From positions 1,550,001-1,614,000 of the forward strand of contig JAXGYO010000002.1 in assembly GCA_040772225.1 (NCBI GenBank): a DNA stretch of 64,000 bases, read 5' to 3'. Positions 34,842 to 43,114 of the stretch are shown in pieces (the first letter of the stretch is position 1; each line of letters starts with the position of its first letter). The position numbers and the translations under genes were made by a program. The stretch comes from JAAYED01 sp040772225 (lineage in GTDB: Bacteria; Chloroflexota; Anaerolineae; UBA1429). The notes beneath the pieces are model-generated. The model was not told where the DNA came from. It did no database searches and saw only the letters and a program-made list of their open reading frames with translations.

Positions 34842-35819
34842 ATGAAGTACGGACAGGTCCTTCAACGGGCAGCCCGCATCACGTGGGACTACAAGAGCCT
34901 GTGGCCCTTTGGAATCGCCCTTGCGCTCTTTGGAGGGGGCGCGGCGAGCGGCAGTAACGGCAGTGGCTTTCGGTACACCCTGGGCAGAAACGATTGGGGA
35001 AGCATGCAGCGCTGGGTCGCCCGAGACTGGGGGCAGATCGCGGCGGCCATCACAGCCGTATTCGCCGTGATCGGCATATTCGTCCTCATCCTGGCGATCG
35101 TCGGGATCATCGTGCGCAATACAAGCGTGGGCGCTCTGATCGGAATGGCCGAGGAAGCAGAGCGGGCCGGGGACGTCAGTTTTCAGACCGGGCTGCGCCG
35201 AGGGTGGAAGAACCTGCTGCCCCTCTTTCTGTCTGGCCTGGTGATCGGCATGGCTGGAGCGGTTGCCGCGTTCCTGTTGCTAATCGTCTTGGCCGCCATT
35301 ACAGCATTGGCCGCGATCCCCGCGGTCCTGATGTTCAGGGCGGGCCAGGGCTGGAATGTCGTCGGTATCATTTGGTCAGTTGTCGCGGGCCTGCCCCTCC
35401 TTGCGGTAACCATACTGGCTGCAGTCGTTTTCGGCGGTGCGTTTACGGTCGTCAGGGAATACACCTGGCGGTCCATCGTCCTGGGCGAAACAGGCGTGTT
35501 GGATGCTATCAGCAAGGGCATGCAGACCGCGAGGGCGCACTGGAAGGAATCCGTGTGGATGTGGATCGTGCTTGGCCTGATTCAGATGGCGCTTGGACTG
35601 GTTCTCACGCCGTTGTTTCTCGCGATCGGGGGAGGCACGTTGATCCCGGCGCTGGCCCTGGGCCGCGCCACAGAATCGGCGGCTCTCCCTTTGCTGATCG
35701 CGGTACCCATGACTATCCTGGGCGTTCTCATCATGCTGGCGATCGGCGGCATCTATGCAGCATTCCAGTCAGTGACCTGGACGCTGGTCTACCGTGAACT
35801 GGAGCCAGCGGCGGCCTGA
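34842..35819 (+). CDS. Polytopic membrane protein resembling glycerophosphodiesterase membrane-domain proteins
   Basis: The ATG at 34842 (MKYGQVLQRAARITWDYKSL) follows AAAGGGG; the frame is open to 34722 but crosses the promoter. The 325-residue protein begins with an amphipathic segment and has six or so membrane helices, e.g. LFLSGLVIGMAGAVAAFLLL and MWIVLGLIQMALGLVLTPLF. Between them are SFQTGLRRGWKNLLPLF and a cytoplasmic GISKGMQTARAHWK-type loop, seen here as LDAISKGMQTARAHWKESVW. These alternating short amphipathic and long hydrophobic stretches resemble the membrane domain of glycerophosphoryl diester phosphodiesterases and DUF-type relatives; no catalytic domain is attached. The 3' end overlaps recN by 31 bp in the opposite direction. 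Role unknown. Confidence 0.7.
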   Translation: MKYGQVLQRAARITWDYKSLWPFGIALALFGGGAASGSNGSGFRYTLGRNDWGSMQRWVARDWGQIAAAITAVFAVIGIFVLILAIVGIIVRNTSVGALIGMAEEAERAGDVSFQTGLRRGWKNLLPLFLSGLVIGMAGAVAAFLLLIVLAAITALAAIPAVLMFRAGQGWNVVGIIWSVVAGLPLLAVTILAAVVFGGAFTVVREYTWRSIVLGETGVLDAISKGMQTARAHWKESVWMWIVLGLIQMALGLVLTPLFLAIGGGTLIPALALGRATESAALPLLIAVPMTILGVLIMLAIGGIYAAFQSVTWTLVYRELEPAAA

Positions 35820-37546
35820 GCGGGTACACTACTGAGCAATTCCTCGGCGCTGCGACGATGCGATGCGGTTGCAGCGCCGCCCAGCATGATGGCGAGCTCT
35901 TGAACGCGCTCCTCATGCGCCAGTGGCCGCGCGACCGAATAGGTCCTATCGTCAACGACCTGCTTGGACACCTGATAGTGCTGCGCGGCATAGCGCGCTA
36001 TCTGCGCCAGGTGCGTCACGCAGAATACCTGATGATCGCAGGCAAGGCGCCAGAGCTTGTTCCCCACCACGTCGCCCGTGTGGCCGCCGATGCCCGCATC
36101 GATCTCGTCAAAGATCAATGTCGGGACGGCATCCACTGCAGAAAGCACAGACTTGATCGCGAGCATCAAGCGCGATATCTCCCCTCCGGAAGCGATCCTT
36201 GCCAGCGGCTGAGGCTCTTCGCCCGGATTGGGCGCAATAAGGAACTCTACCCGATCCACTCCGGTAAGGTCAAAACGTACTGCCTCGCCATCCACCAGGA
36301 CACCCTCGGCCTCGCGACTCTCAGGCAGACGTTCGCGCTCCAGCGCGACGATAAAGCGCGCCTGAGCCATGTTCAGCTCGTCTAGCTGGCGCTCCACCTG
36401 TTCGCTCAGCTGTGCAGCTACCTCGCGGCGACGCGCCGACAGCTCACCAGCCAGTTCGGCCAACTGTGCCACTAGACGCCCTTCAGTATCCCGCAGCGCC
36501 TCGAGCCTCTCCTCGCTATGGCTGATCCCATCCAACTCCTCCTCGGCACGGCGCCCAAAAGCGAGCACATCTTCTATCGTGTCCCCATACTTTTGTTTGA
36601 GGTTGCGCAGCAGTTGCAGCCTGTCCTCGACGGCGGTCAGTCCCTCGGGATCGAACTCGACGTCATCGCGATAGGTGCGCACCGTTCGCGCCAGTTCCTC
36701 CAGCTGGTAATACACGGAATCCAGGGCTTCCCGTTCGTCCTGCAACGCACTGTCCAGATTTGCCAGCTCAGCCAGATGCTCCGTTGCACGTCCCACCAGG
36801 TCGAGAGCCGCGCGCCGCGATTCCTCCCCACCAACGAGGGCATCATAGATCCTTGCCGCCAGCTGTAACCGTTGCTCTGCATTGCCAAGCAAGTCTCGCT
36901 GCCTGGCCAGAGCCACGTCCTCGCCGGGCTGGAGCACCGCCGACTTGATCTCCTCAATCTGATAGGTGAGCAGATCGATACGTCGCGCCTCCTCACGCCT
37001 GTCGCGCTGAAGCGCGGCTATCTCTGCACGGACACCCCTCAGTTGGCCGACCACACGCGCCAGCACCTCGCGCTCGGGCATCAGCTCGCCATAGCGGTCC
37101 AGGTAGTCGATGTGCGAGCGGGGCTGAAGCAAGGCGAGATGCTCGCCCTGGCCATGGATATCGATCAGGTGGCGGCCCACGGCCTCCATCGTCGAAACAG
37201 GCACAGCGCGCCCGTTGATTCGGCAGACACTCCGGCGCGAGCGCATGATCTCGCGTCGCAGAATGAGATCGCCACCATCACCGGCCAGGCCATTCTCCTC
37301 AAGAATCGGCTCGAGCACAGTCAGGATGGCCGGCTCAAGGGCGAAAATCCCCTCCACCGTGGCGACGTCCGCCCCCGTGCGGACCATGTCCGCCGAGGCT
37401 CGGCCACCAAGCAACAGTGTGACGGCATCGATGATGATGGACTTGCCCGCACCGGTCTCACCGGTGAGCACGCTGAACCCAGGGGAAAAGACCAGACGCA
37501 CAGATTCAATGATCGCCAGATTGGAGATCGACAACTCCAGAAGCAA
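35789..37546 (-). CDS. recN: DNA repair protein RecN
   Basis: The protein opens with LLELSISNLAIIESVRL and Walker A LTGETGAGKSIIIDAV, has long coiled-coil arms (about 150-370), and closes with the ABC-type signature SGGEISRLMLAIKSVL and Walker B PTLIFDEIDAGIGG. RecN is an SMC-like ATPase recruited to double-strand breaks during recombinational repair. The start is set at TTG (37546), 6 nt after GGAGG, which gives MLLELSISN, the usual RecN start; a GTG at 37552 lies too close to the ribosome site. The 3' end overlaps the convergent membrane-protein gene by 31 bp. A strong promoter (37594-37622) precedes it. Confidence 0.93.
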   Translation of the reverse strand: MLLELSISNLAIIESVRLVFSPGFSVLTGETGAGKSIIIDAVTLLLGGRASADMVRTGADVATVEGIFALEPAILTVLEPILEENGLAGDGGDLILRREIMRSRRSVCRINGRAVPVSTMEAVGRHLIDIHGQGEHLALLQPRSHIDYLDRYGELMPEREVLARVVGQLRGVRAEIAALQRDRREEARRIDLLTYQIEEIKSAVLQPGEDVALARQRDLLGNAEQRLQLAARIYDALVGGEESRRAALDLVGRATEHLAELANLDSALQDEREALDSVYYQLEELARTVRTYRDDVEFDPEGLTAVEDRLQLLRNLKQKYGDTIEDVLAFGRRAEEELDGISHSEERLEALRDTEGRLVAQLAELAGELSARRREVAAQLSEQVERQLDELNMAQARFIVALERERLPESREAEGVLVDGEAVRFDLTGVDRVEFLIAPNPGEEPQPLARIASGGEISRLMLAIKSVLSAVDAVPTLIFDEIDAGIGGHTGDVVGNKLWRLACDHQVFCVTHLAQIARYAAQHYQVSKQVVDDRTYSVARPLAHEERVQELAIMLGGAATASHRRSAEELLSSVPAQAAAGSSSR

Positions 37547-37593
37547 CGTCACCCTCCAGATGGGCCCTCACGGGGCAGGTCAGGTATGTGAAC

Positions 37594-37622
37594 ATTATCG
37601 TGACCGCCCCACCCCATGTCAA
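37594..37622 (-). promoter_or_regulatory. Strong promoter for recN
   Basis: On the minus strand a perfect TTGACA (37622-37617), 17-bp spacer and GATAAT (37599-37594, five of six). The transcript would start about 40 nt before the coding start. I could not identify a LexA-type palindrome. Confidence 0.65.
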
Positions 37623-37650
37623 TCATCGATCCACCCGCTCACTGTAACGC

Positions 37651-37680
37651 TTGACGTCAACCCAAGGCGATGGCTACAAT
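37651..37680 (+). promoter_or_regulatory. Strong promoter for class I aldolase
   Basis: TTGACG (37651-37656), 18-bp spacer and TACAAT (37675-37680), both five of six, about 60 nt upstream of the ATG at 37741. The recN promoter lies back-to-back 28 bp away. Confidence 0.65.
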
Positions 37681-37740
37681 ATGTATAGTCGAACATAGCA
37701 GGCACTGCACATGCAGTACAATCAGAGAGAGGCAAGCGAC

Positions 37741-38760
37741 ATGCAAGAGGAGCAACTGACGACTACGGCGAAGCAACTTGTCGCGCCGCGCAAAGGGATC
37801 CTTGCAGCGGACGAAAGCACGGGCACGATCACGCGCCGCCTGGATAGTATCCACGTACCCTCGACCGAGACCACACGGCAGGCCTATCGGGAGATGCTCT
37901 TTACAACACAGGGTGTCCAGGACAATATCAGCGGTGTGATTCTATATGAAGAAACGCTGGGCCAGGCCACATCTGAAGGGATGCCCTTTCCTGACTATCT
38001 CGCAAGCCGGGGGATCATCCCGGGGATCAAGGTAGACACCGGTGCAAAAAAGCTAGCCCTTTACCCGAACGAACTGGTCACGGAGGGGCTCGACGGGCTC
38101 CGAGACCGGCTGACCGCCTACAAGGCGCGCGGCGCACGTTTTGCGAAATGGCGTGCCGTGATCACCATCGGCGAAGGCATCCCCACCCCTGGATGTATCG
38201 ACGCCAACGCACACGCCCTCGCTCGCTATGCCGCCCTCTGCCAGGAGGCAGGGCTGGTGCCCATCGTCGAGCCAGAGGTGCTGATGGACGGGGGCCATGA
38301 CATCCAGCGCTGCGCTGATGTGACGACAGACACACTTTACTGCGTCTATGACTGGCTCTATCGCATGCGCGTCATGCTGGAAGGGACGCTGCTCAAGCCC
38401 AACATGGTGCTTCCTGGGAGCGCCTCAGGTCAGACGACAAGCCCAGAGGAGGTCGCCCGGGAGACCCTCCGGGTGCTCAAGCGTTGCGTGCCAGCGGCGG
38501 TCCCCGGCATCGTCTTTCTCTCTGGCGGGCAGTCTGCCGAGGAAGCCACTGCCAATCTCAACGCCATGAACGCTCTGGGGCCGGCGCCATGGGAGCTGTC
38601 GTTCTCGTACGGGCGCGCCCTGCAGCAACCTTCGCTCAAAGCGTGGGCCGGAGAGAGCGCGAATGTGCCGGTGGCACAGGCACTCTTTGCCAAGCGGGCG
38701 ATGCTGAACGGCGCAGCACGTGATGGTACGTACACCGCCGCAATGGAAGTAGCGGGCTGA
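37741..38760 (+). CDS. Fructose-bisphosphate aldolase class I
   Basis: The ATG at 37741 has GAGAGG 7 nt upstream; an in-frame ATG at 37711 lacks a ribosome site. The 339-residue protein has the class I aldolase blocks: PRKGILAADESTGTITRRL (about 17-35), GIIPGIKVDTGAKKL (about 87-101), FAKWRAVITIGEGIPT (about 136-151), IVEPEVLMDGGHD (about 174-186) and the Schiff-base Lys in EGTLLKPNMVLPG (about 217-229), then a final SFSYGRALQ. It cleaves fructose 1,6-bisphosphate to triose phosphates without metal. This is the animal/plant-like class I type rather than the archaeal DhnA type. With transketolase at 30113 the window covers two central sugar phosphate steps. Confidence 0.93.
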   Translation: MQEEQLTTTAKQLVAPRKGILAADESTGTITRRLDSIHVPSTETTRQAYREMLFTTQGVQDNISGVILYEETLGQATSEGMPFPDYLASRGIIPGIKVDTGAKKLALYPNELVTEGLDGLRDRLTAYKARGARFAKWRAVITIGEGIPTPGCIDANAHALARYAALCQEAGLVPIVEPEVLMDGGHDIQRCADVTTDTLYCVYDWLYRMRVMLEGTLLKPNMVLPGSASGQTTSPEEVARETLRVLKRCVPAAVPGIVFLSGGQSAEEATANLNAMNALGPAPWELSFSYGRALQQPSLKAWAGESANVPVAQALFAKRAMLNGAARDGTYTAAMEVAG

Positions 38761-38795
38761 TAAAGGGGCTGTACGGGGGTCGCCCTGCCGCGCAC

Positions 38796-38811
38796 TCTCC
38801 GAAAGCGGAGA
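38796..38811. terminator. Small hairpin between aldolase and nadK
   Basis: TCTCCG (38796-38801), AAAG loop, CGGAGA (38806-38811), flanked by loosely complementary GC-rich arms (GGGTCGCCC and GGGCGGCCC). Weak on its own; placed between convergent genes. Confidence 0.35.
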
Positions 38812-38823
38812 CTGGGGCGGCCC

Positions 38824-39660
38824 TCAGGTTCTATCTGCCCAGCCCAGACGCCGGAGAACGGTCTCGTAAAAGTAGCCCGTCTCAGAGAGCCTCACAAAGC
38901 GCGCCACATTGGGGCTGGCCGTGGTCGTCAGCCGGTCACCGGGCTGCAGAGGTAGATCTATCTGACCATCCACGGTGATGACCGCGTGATCCCCTTTGAT
39001 GAGCGTCAGGCACAGCTTTCGGTTGGCTGGTATCACCAGCGCGTGTGCGATACCCAGATGCGCGGCGATTGGCACCATGGTGATCGAAGGCAGGTCCGGA
39101 GCCACGATGGGGCCGCCGGCAGCAAGACAATAAGCGGTGCTGCCCGTAGGTGTCGCCACAATGATGCCGTCGCAGCTCGGCGTAAACACGTGGTGCCCGT
39201 CGACGTTGACCTCGATGTGCACCGTGCGAGATACGAGACCGCGGGCCATGACGACCTCATTGACAGCGTCTGTATGCAGCAGGATCTCGCCAGCGCGTTC
39301 CACCTCTACACTCAGAATCATGCGCTCTTCGATCTGATACTGGCCCGAGACCAACGCGGGGAGGGCCGCTTCCACCTGTTCCGGCTCCACCTCAGCCAGA
39401 AATCCGAGCCGGCCCAGATTGACACCCAGAATGGGTACCCCATGCTGGGAGATCGAGCGTATCGCCCGCACGATGGTGCCATCGCCGCCCAAAGTCACCA
39501 GCAGATCGAGATCCGGAGCGGCAGAAATCAATCCGGATTCATCATCCAGGCCACCGCGCCACACGGTCAGGCCATGTTTTGTCAATAGGCTGGCCAAACG
39601 CTCGGCCATCTCGGCGGCATCGGACAAGCCATCGCGATAGAGTAATCCTATGCGGTGCAT
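38824..39660 (-). CDS. nadK: NAD kinase
   Basis: The 278-residue protein has the family GGDGT motif (LLVTLGGDGTIVRAI, about 54-68) with the catalytic Asp, NLGRLGFLAEVEPE (about 82-95), a DAVNEVVMARG segment (about 130-140) and the ATPTGSTAYCLAAGGP block (about 168-183). It phosphorylates NAD to NADP with ATP or polyphosphate in the cytoplasm. Length is typical (270-300). The ATG overlaps the end of hisS by 13 nt, so the two are translated as a coupled pair. Convergent with the aldolase gene. Confidence 0.95.
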   Translation of the reverse strand: MHRIGLLYRDGLSDAAEMAERLASLLTKHGLTVWRGGLDDESGLISAAPDLDLLVTLGGDGTIVRAIRSISQHGVPILGVNLGRLGFLAEVEPEQVEAALPALVSGQYQIEERMILSVEVERAGEILLHTDAVNEVVMARGLVSRTVHIEVNVDGHHVFTPSCDGIIVATPTGSTAYCLAAGGPIVAPDLPSITMVPIAAHLGIAHALVIPANRKLCLTLIKGDHAVITVDGQIDLPLQPGDRLTTTASPNVARFVRLSETGYFYETVLRRLGWADRT

Positions 39661-40931
39661 GCCGTATCCATACCCAGACGCGCCTTCAGGACTCGGACTG
39701 TATCATCAAGAGCCAGGGTCTCCCTGGGAGCATCACCCTGCATATCCTGCAGTACAATCTGATCCGCGACAAGTTCCTGCTCGCCCAGCACCAGTGCATA
39801 CGGCGCGCCAATGCGGTTGGCGTTGCGCAGCTGGGCGCGAAGGCTGCGATCGTCAAAACCCATGGTGGCAGCGATTCCGGCCTCGCGCAGGCCATCGAGC
39901 AATTGTATACACCGCATCTTGGAGGGCTGGCCGTGGTACACAAGGACGACCTGCGACGCGCCTGGCTGAGGGATCTGCACGCCCTGCTCCTTCATGAGCA
40001 TCACGATCCGCTCGATACCAGAACCGAATCCTATGCCAGGAGTCGGCTCGCCGCCGATCTCCTCAGCGAGACCATCGTACCTGCCACCTCCGCACACGGC
40101 ATTCTGAGCGCCGATGCCCTGTGCCCAGACCTCAAAGACGGTCTTGGTGTAGTAATCGAGGCCACGTACGAGCCGGTGGTTGATGGTGTATGGTCGCCCC
40201 AGCGCATCCAGGTAGCCACGCAGGGTGCTAAAATGCTCAGCACACTCGGGGCACAGATCGTCCTGGATATGCGGGGCACCAGCGATGATCGGCTGGCAGG
40301 TCTCGACCTTGCAGTCCAACACGCGCAGCGGATTGCGCTCCAGACGTCGTTTGCAGTCCTCACAGATATGCTCGCGTTGCCCCTCATAGTAGCTGACGAG
40401 CTTCTGTATGTAGGCTGGCCGGCACGCGGGGCAACCGGTGCTATTGAGTTGAAATGATAGCTGTCTGAATCCGAGCTCGCTAAACAATTGCCAGGCGACT
40501 GACATTACTTCGAGGTCGACAGCCGGATCGCTGGAGCCAATGGACTCGATATCGAACTGAGTGTGCTGACGATAACGGCCGGCCTGCACCCGCTCATATC
40601 GAAAGATGGGGCCTGTGGTGTATACCTTGACCGGCTGTGGCCAGGTACGCATGCCATTTTGAATGTACGAGCGCATGATACCCGCCGTAAACTCGGGGCG
40701 CAGCGTGATATCCCTGCCCCCCTTGTCGACGAAAGAGTACATCTCTTTATCTACGATGTCCGTGCCCTGGCCAACCCCGCGCACATACAGCCCGGTATCT
40801 TCAAAGATAGGGATATCGAGCCGCTGGTAATCAAAGAGCTGCGCCACACGACGGATCTGATCATACACATAGAGCCAGTAGGGCTGGTCCTCGGGCAGAA
40901 TATCGATGGTACCCCGCGGAGCAAGAAACAC
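39648..40931 (-). CDS. hisS: Histidyl-tRNA synthetase
   Basis: The GTG at 40931 has GGAGGAGG at the right distance and gives MFLAPRGTIDILPED, the standard HisRS opening (PRGTxDxLP); the frame is open 15 nt further. The 427 residues contain class II motif 2 (FRYERVQAGRYRQHTQFDIES), RGLDYYTKTVFEV, and motif 3 (TPGIGFGSGIERIVMLM), plus the C-terminal anticodon domain. A four-Cys zinc-ribbon-like insertion is visible (CPAC and CEDCKRR with CKVETC). It charges tRNA-His. The gene overlaps nadK by 13 nt and has a TATAAT promoter at 40963-40991. Confidence 0.95.
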   Translation of the reverse strand: MFLAPRGTIDILPEDQPYWLYVYDQIRRVAQLFDYQRLDIPIFEDTGLYVRGVGQGTDIVDKEMYSFVDKGGRDITLRPEFTAGIMRSYIQNGMRTWPQPVKVYTTGPIFRYERVQAGRYRQHTQFDIESIGSSDPAVDLEVMSVAWQLFSELGFRQLSFQLNSTGCPACRPAYIQKLVSYYEGQREHICEDCKRRLERNPLRVLDCKVETCQPIIAGAPHIQDDLCPECAEHFSTLRGYLDALGRPYTINHRLVRGLDYYTKTVFEVWAQGIGAQNAVCGGGRYDGLAEEIGGEPTPGIGFGSGIERIVMLMKEQGVQIPQPGASQVVLVYHGQPSKMRCIQLLDGLREAGIAATMGFDDRSLRAQLRNANRIGAPYALVLGEQELVADQIVLQDMQGDAPRETLALDDTVRVLKARLGMDTACTA

Positions 40932-40962
40932 GATGGCCTCCTCCACTCTTGATGCGGCGTTG

Positions 40963-40991
40963 ATTATAGCCCAAAGGAGCGGGAGCGTCTA
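40963..40991 (-). promoter_or_regulatory. Promoter for hisS-nadK
   Basis: On the minus strand TAGACG (40991-40986), 17-bp spacer and a perfect TATAAT (40968-40963). Leader of about 25 nt, too short for a T-box. Confidence 0.6.
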
Positions 40992-41115
40992 TCACCGGTC
41001 AGATGGCGCCAGTGCTTCGAGAGGCGGCCGAAAAACGGCACCGCCGGTCCGCATAGTCCACCGGAGCAGTGCCCGATTCGATCCTGGAGCTAAGCCTGTA
41101 ACCAAAGCAGAGCGA

Positions 41116-41754
41116 CTAGAGCTGCGATTGCAGGCGATCCTCAAACTCTTTGAGCGCGCGCTGCAACATGTTCTCCCGCACCGCGGTGGTGAGATCGCCA
41201 CGCGTCCGCTCCGTCACGCCCCGTACCATGTCCGTCGTGCGCCGCAGCCCGCGCGTCAGTGTGTCGGGGAAATCCATCGTCACCAGGAGACTGTAAATAT
41301 CGTCCATGTAGCCAAGCGCCCGCTCGGCTTCGACCAGGTCATCACGGCGCATCGCATCCAGCGCAAAGCGACGCAGTTCGCCAGCGGCCTCCCCCAACCC
41401 GTTAAGATAGGGCGCACCGGGCACCTTCAGGCTGGCAGGTGTCGGCAACTCATCGCCAGTGACAAAGGCCAGGGTGAGGGCTGCCTCCGCCATCTCCTTG
41501 AGCGCATCCAGCAGATAGCCTGAACCCAGGATATCGCCAAAGGGCGCAGCCTCCTTCTCCATCAGAGCCGCCTCCTCCTGCGCCTGATCCAGCAGCGACT
41601 GCGCCTCCGCGTACTCGCGACGGTGTGTCGCGCGTATCGAGTTGGCGCACAGGCGGATCAGCATGCGCGAACGCTGCAGTGTCAGATCCCGCACATGATT
41701 CTGCTCTGTCCATTCGTCGCGGATTTCCTGCACGATTGTTTCGAGATCCGGCAT
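41116..41754 (-). CDS. Translin/TRAX-like protein
   Basis: The 212-residue, all-helical protein matches the translin fold: an N-terminal EEIR-like helix (LETIVQEIRDEWTEQNHVRD), then TLQRSRMLIRLCANSIRATHR, the central DALKEMAEAALTLAFVTGDELP, and GLGEAAGELRRFALDAM followed by YMDDIYSLL. In TRAX, the nuclease subunit of C3PO, the active site is Glu-x-x-Glu plus Asp; here Glu87-Met-Ala-Glu90 and Asp151 or Asp152 fall in matching places. Family members bind and cut short RNA or single-stranded DNA. It is the last gene of a three-gene minus-strand group, 19 nt after a TPR protein. GGAGGGG lies well before the ATG. Confidence 0.75.
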   Translation of the reverse strand: MPDLETIVQEIRDEWTEQNHVRDLTLQRSRMLIRLCANSIRATHRREYAEAQSLLDQAQEEAALMEKEAAPFGDILGSGYLLDALKEMAEAALTLAFVTGDELPTPASLKVPGAPYLNGLGEAAGELRRFALDAMRRDDLVEAERALGYMDDIYSLLVTMDFPDTLTRGLRRTTDMVRGVTERTRGDLTTAVRENMLQRALKEFEDRLQSQL

Positions 41755-41773
41755 CGACTCCCCTCCTCAGCCC

Positions 41774-43096
41774 CTACTCGGCCTGCTCGAATACCACCCA
41801 GCTCAGACGCCCCCACGCCGTCTCGACATCCAACGGCAACGAGGGCAGATCCGCCAATGTCAGCGTGTAGGTCACGGGGTTGGCCAGCCCATCGAAAGAG
41901 AACTGCCCCGTCCCATCAGTTGTCGCGAACACACTGAAATCCCAGGCCTGTATCTTGACCCGGGTGCCCACCACGGGCGCACCCGATGCATCATAGACGT
42001 GGCCACGGATGAACATCTTGTCGGGGCCAACGACCTCTGCCTGCAGTTCACGCCCTGCGTACGTCCCTGACGGGGCGTCAACGACAGCGCCGGGCGTCGC
42101 CGCCTCCTCTTCCTGGGTAGTCTGGCACTCTGTAGCGGCGTTGGCCGCGAGAGCTTCAAGCGCAGTATCTGCAGCCAGGTCGAGCGCCAGCTCAAACTGC
42201 GTGGCGGCCTCGCACCAGGCCCCATCATCTGCCAGCTGCTGACCATAGGCGATATACGCAGCACGAAGGCGCGTGCTCACATCCTTGAACTCGGGGTCGA
42301 GTGTATACAGGGCGCCAAAGCGGTCGATAGCGACGGCCCAATCAGCACCGAAAAAGCGCAAGCCGTCCGCATAGAGCCTCGCCAGATTCTGAAGATGGAT
42401 GGCCTGTGGATCGTCGGGCCGGAGATCGAGCGCACGACTGAGATAGCGATGTGCCTCCTCCATGCGATCCTCTTCGATCGCCCGCTGGGCCAACGCCAGA
42501 AAGGCACCATATAGATTATCGTCGAGCGCCTGCCGTTGGTATCCGGGATCGCGCAGCATGATCTGTTCGGCTGTCGCCACGACCTGTAGCCAGTCGGCAG
42601 CGGCAACGTAACCCAGATGCTCCTGCCAGAGCTCCTCCACCGATGCCTCTTGCTCAACCAGGGTCGGCGTGGGAACCCCGCTCAACAGGGCTGTGGCCTC
42701 TTCACGACGCAGGGCGGCGAATGGGTGATCGGGGCTCAGCATCAGCGCCTGGTCGTAGGCGGCAATGGCCAGTTCATACTGCCCCTCCAGCATATAGGCC
42801 TCACCCTGCTCATAGTAGCTCTCTGCCTGGCGAGCCTGCACCTGTTCGCGATCCCGCAGACCGAAATAGACAGCCGCCACCGCAATGAGGCCTACGATCA
42901 GGACAACCAGCAGAGCAATGCCCCCTACGGTGAGCGCGGTACGACAGCCCTGTCGCGATCCCGTAGCAGGCGCCTGCGCGGGAGGCTGGTCAGAGACAGA
43001 CTCCAGAACGCGCGTCGGTTGCTCGATCTTGAGCCCGCAGTTGGAGCAAAAAGCGGCATCTGATTCAAGAGGAGTGCCGCAGCGAGGACAGTCCAT
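41774..43096 (-). CDS. Zinc-ribbon, membrane helix, TPR and carboxypeptidase-regulatory-like protein
   Basis: The 440-residue protein begins with a zinc ribbon (CPRCGTPLESDAAFCSNCG, Cys at 3, 6, 17 and 20), a Pro-rich linker, one membrane helix (about 52-77), and TPR-type helices (AESYYEQGEAYMLEGQYELA and on to about 300). The last 100 residues form a carboxypeptidase-regulatory-like domain (GRELQAEVVGP, GHVYDASGAPVVGTRVKI). The ribbon is predicted inside, the TPR and Ig-like parts outside. Such zinc_ribbon_2 proteins are often of unknown role. AAGGAG precedes the ATG. It is 18 nt after the lipoprotein gene and upstream of the translin-like gene. Confidence 0.78.
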   Translation of the reverse strand: MDCPRCGTPLESDAAFCSNCGLKIEQPTRVLESVSDQPPAQAPATGSRQGCRTALTVGGIALLVVLIVGLIAVAAVYFGLRDREQVQARQAESYYEQGEAYMLEGQYELAIAAYDQALMLSPDHPFAALRREEATALLSGVPTPTLVEQEASVEELWQEHLGYVAAADWLQVVATAEQIMLRDPGYQRQALDDNLYGAFLALAQRAIEEDRMEEAHRYLSRALDLRPDDPQAIHLQNLARLYADGLRFFGADWAVAIDRFGALYTLDPEFKDVSTRLRAAYIAYGQQLADDGAWCEAATQFELALDLAADTALEALAANAATECQTTQEEEAATPGAVVDAPSGTYAGRELQAEVVGPDKMFIRGHVYDASGAPVVGTRVKIQAWDFSVFATTDGTGQFSFDGLANPVTYTLTLADLPSLPLDVETAWGRLSWVVFEQAE

Positions 43097-43114
43097 GAGG
43101 TCTCCTTTTCGGAA

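Noticed and set aside
37711..37740. Upstream ATG for the aldolase
   Set aside because: No ribosome site; GAGAGG stands at the right distance from the ATG at 37741, which also matches family N-termini.
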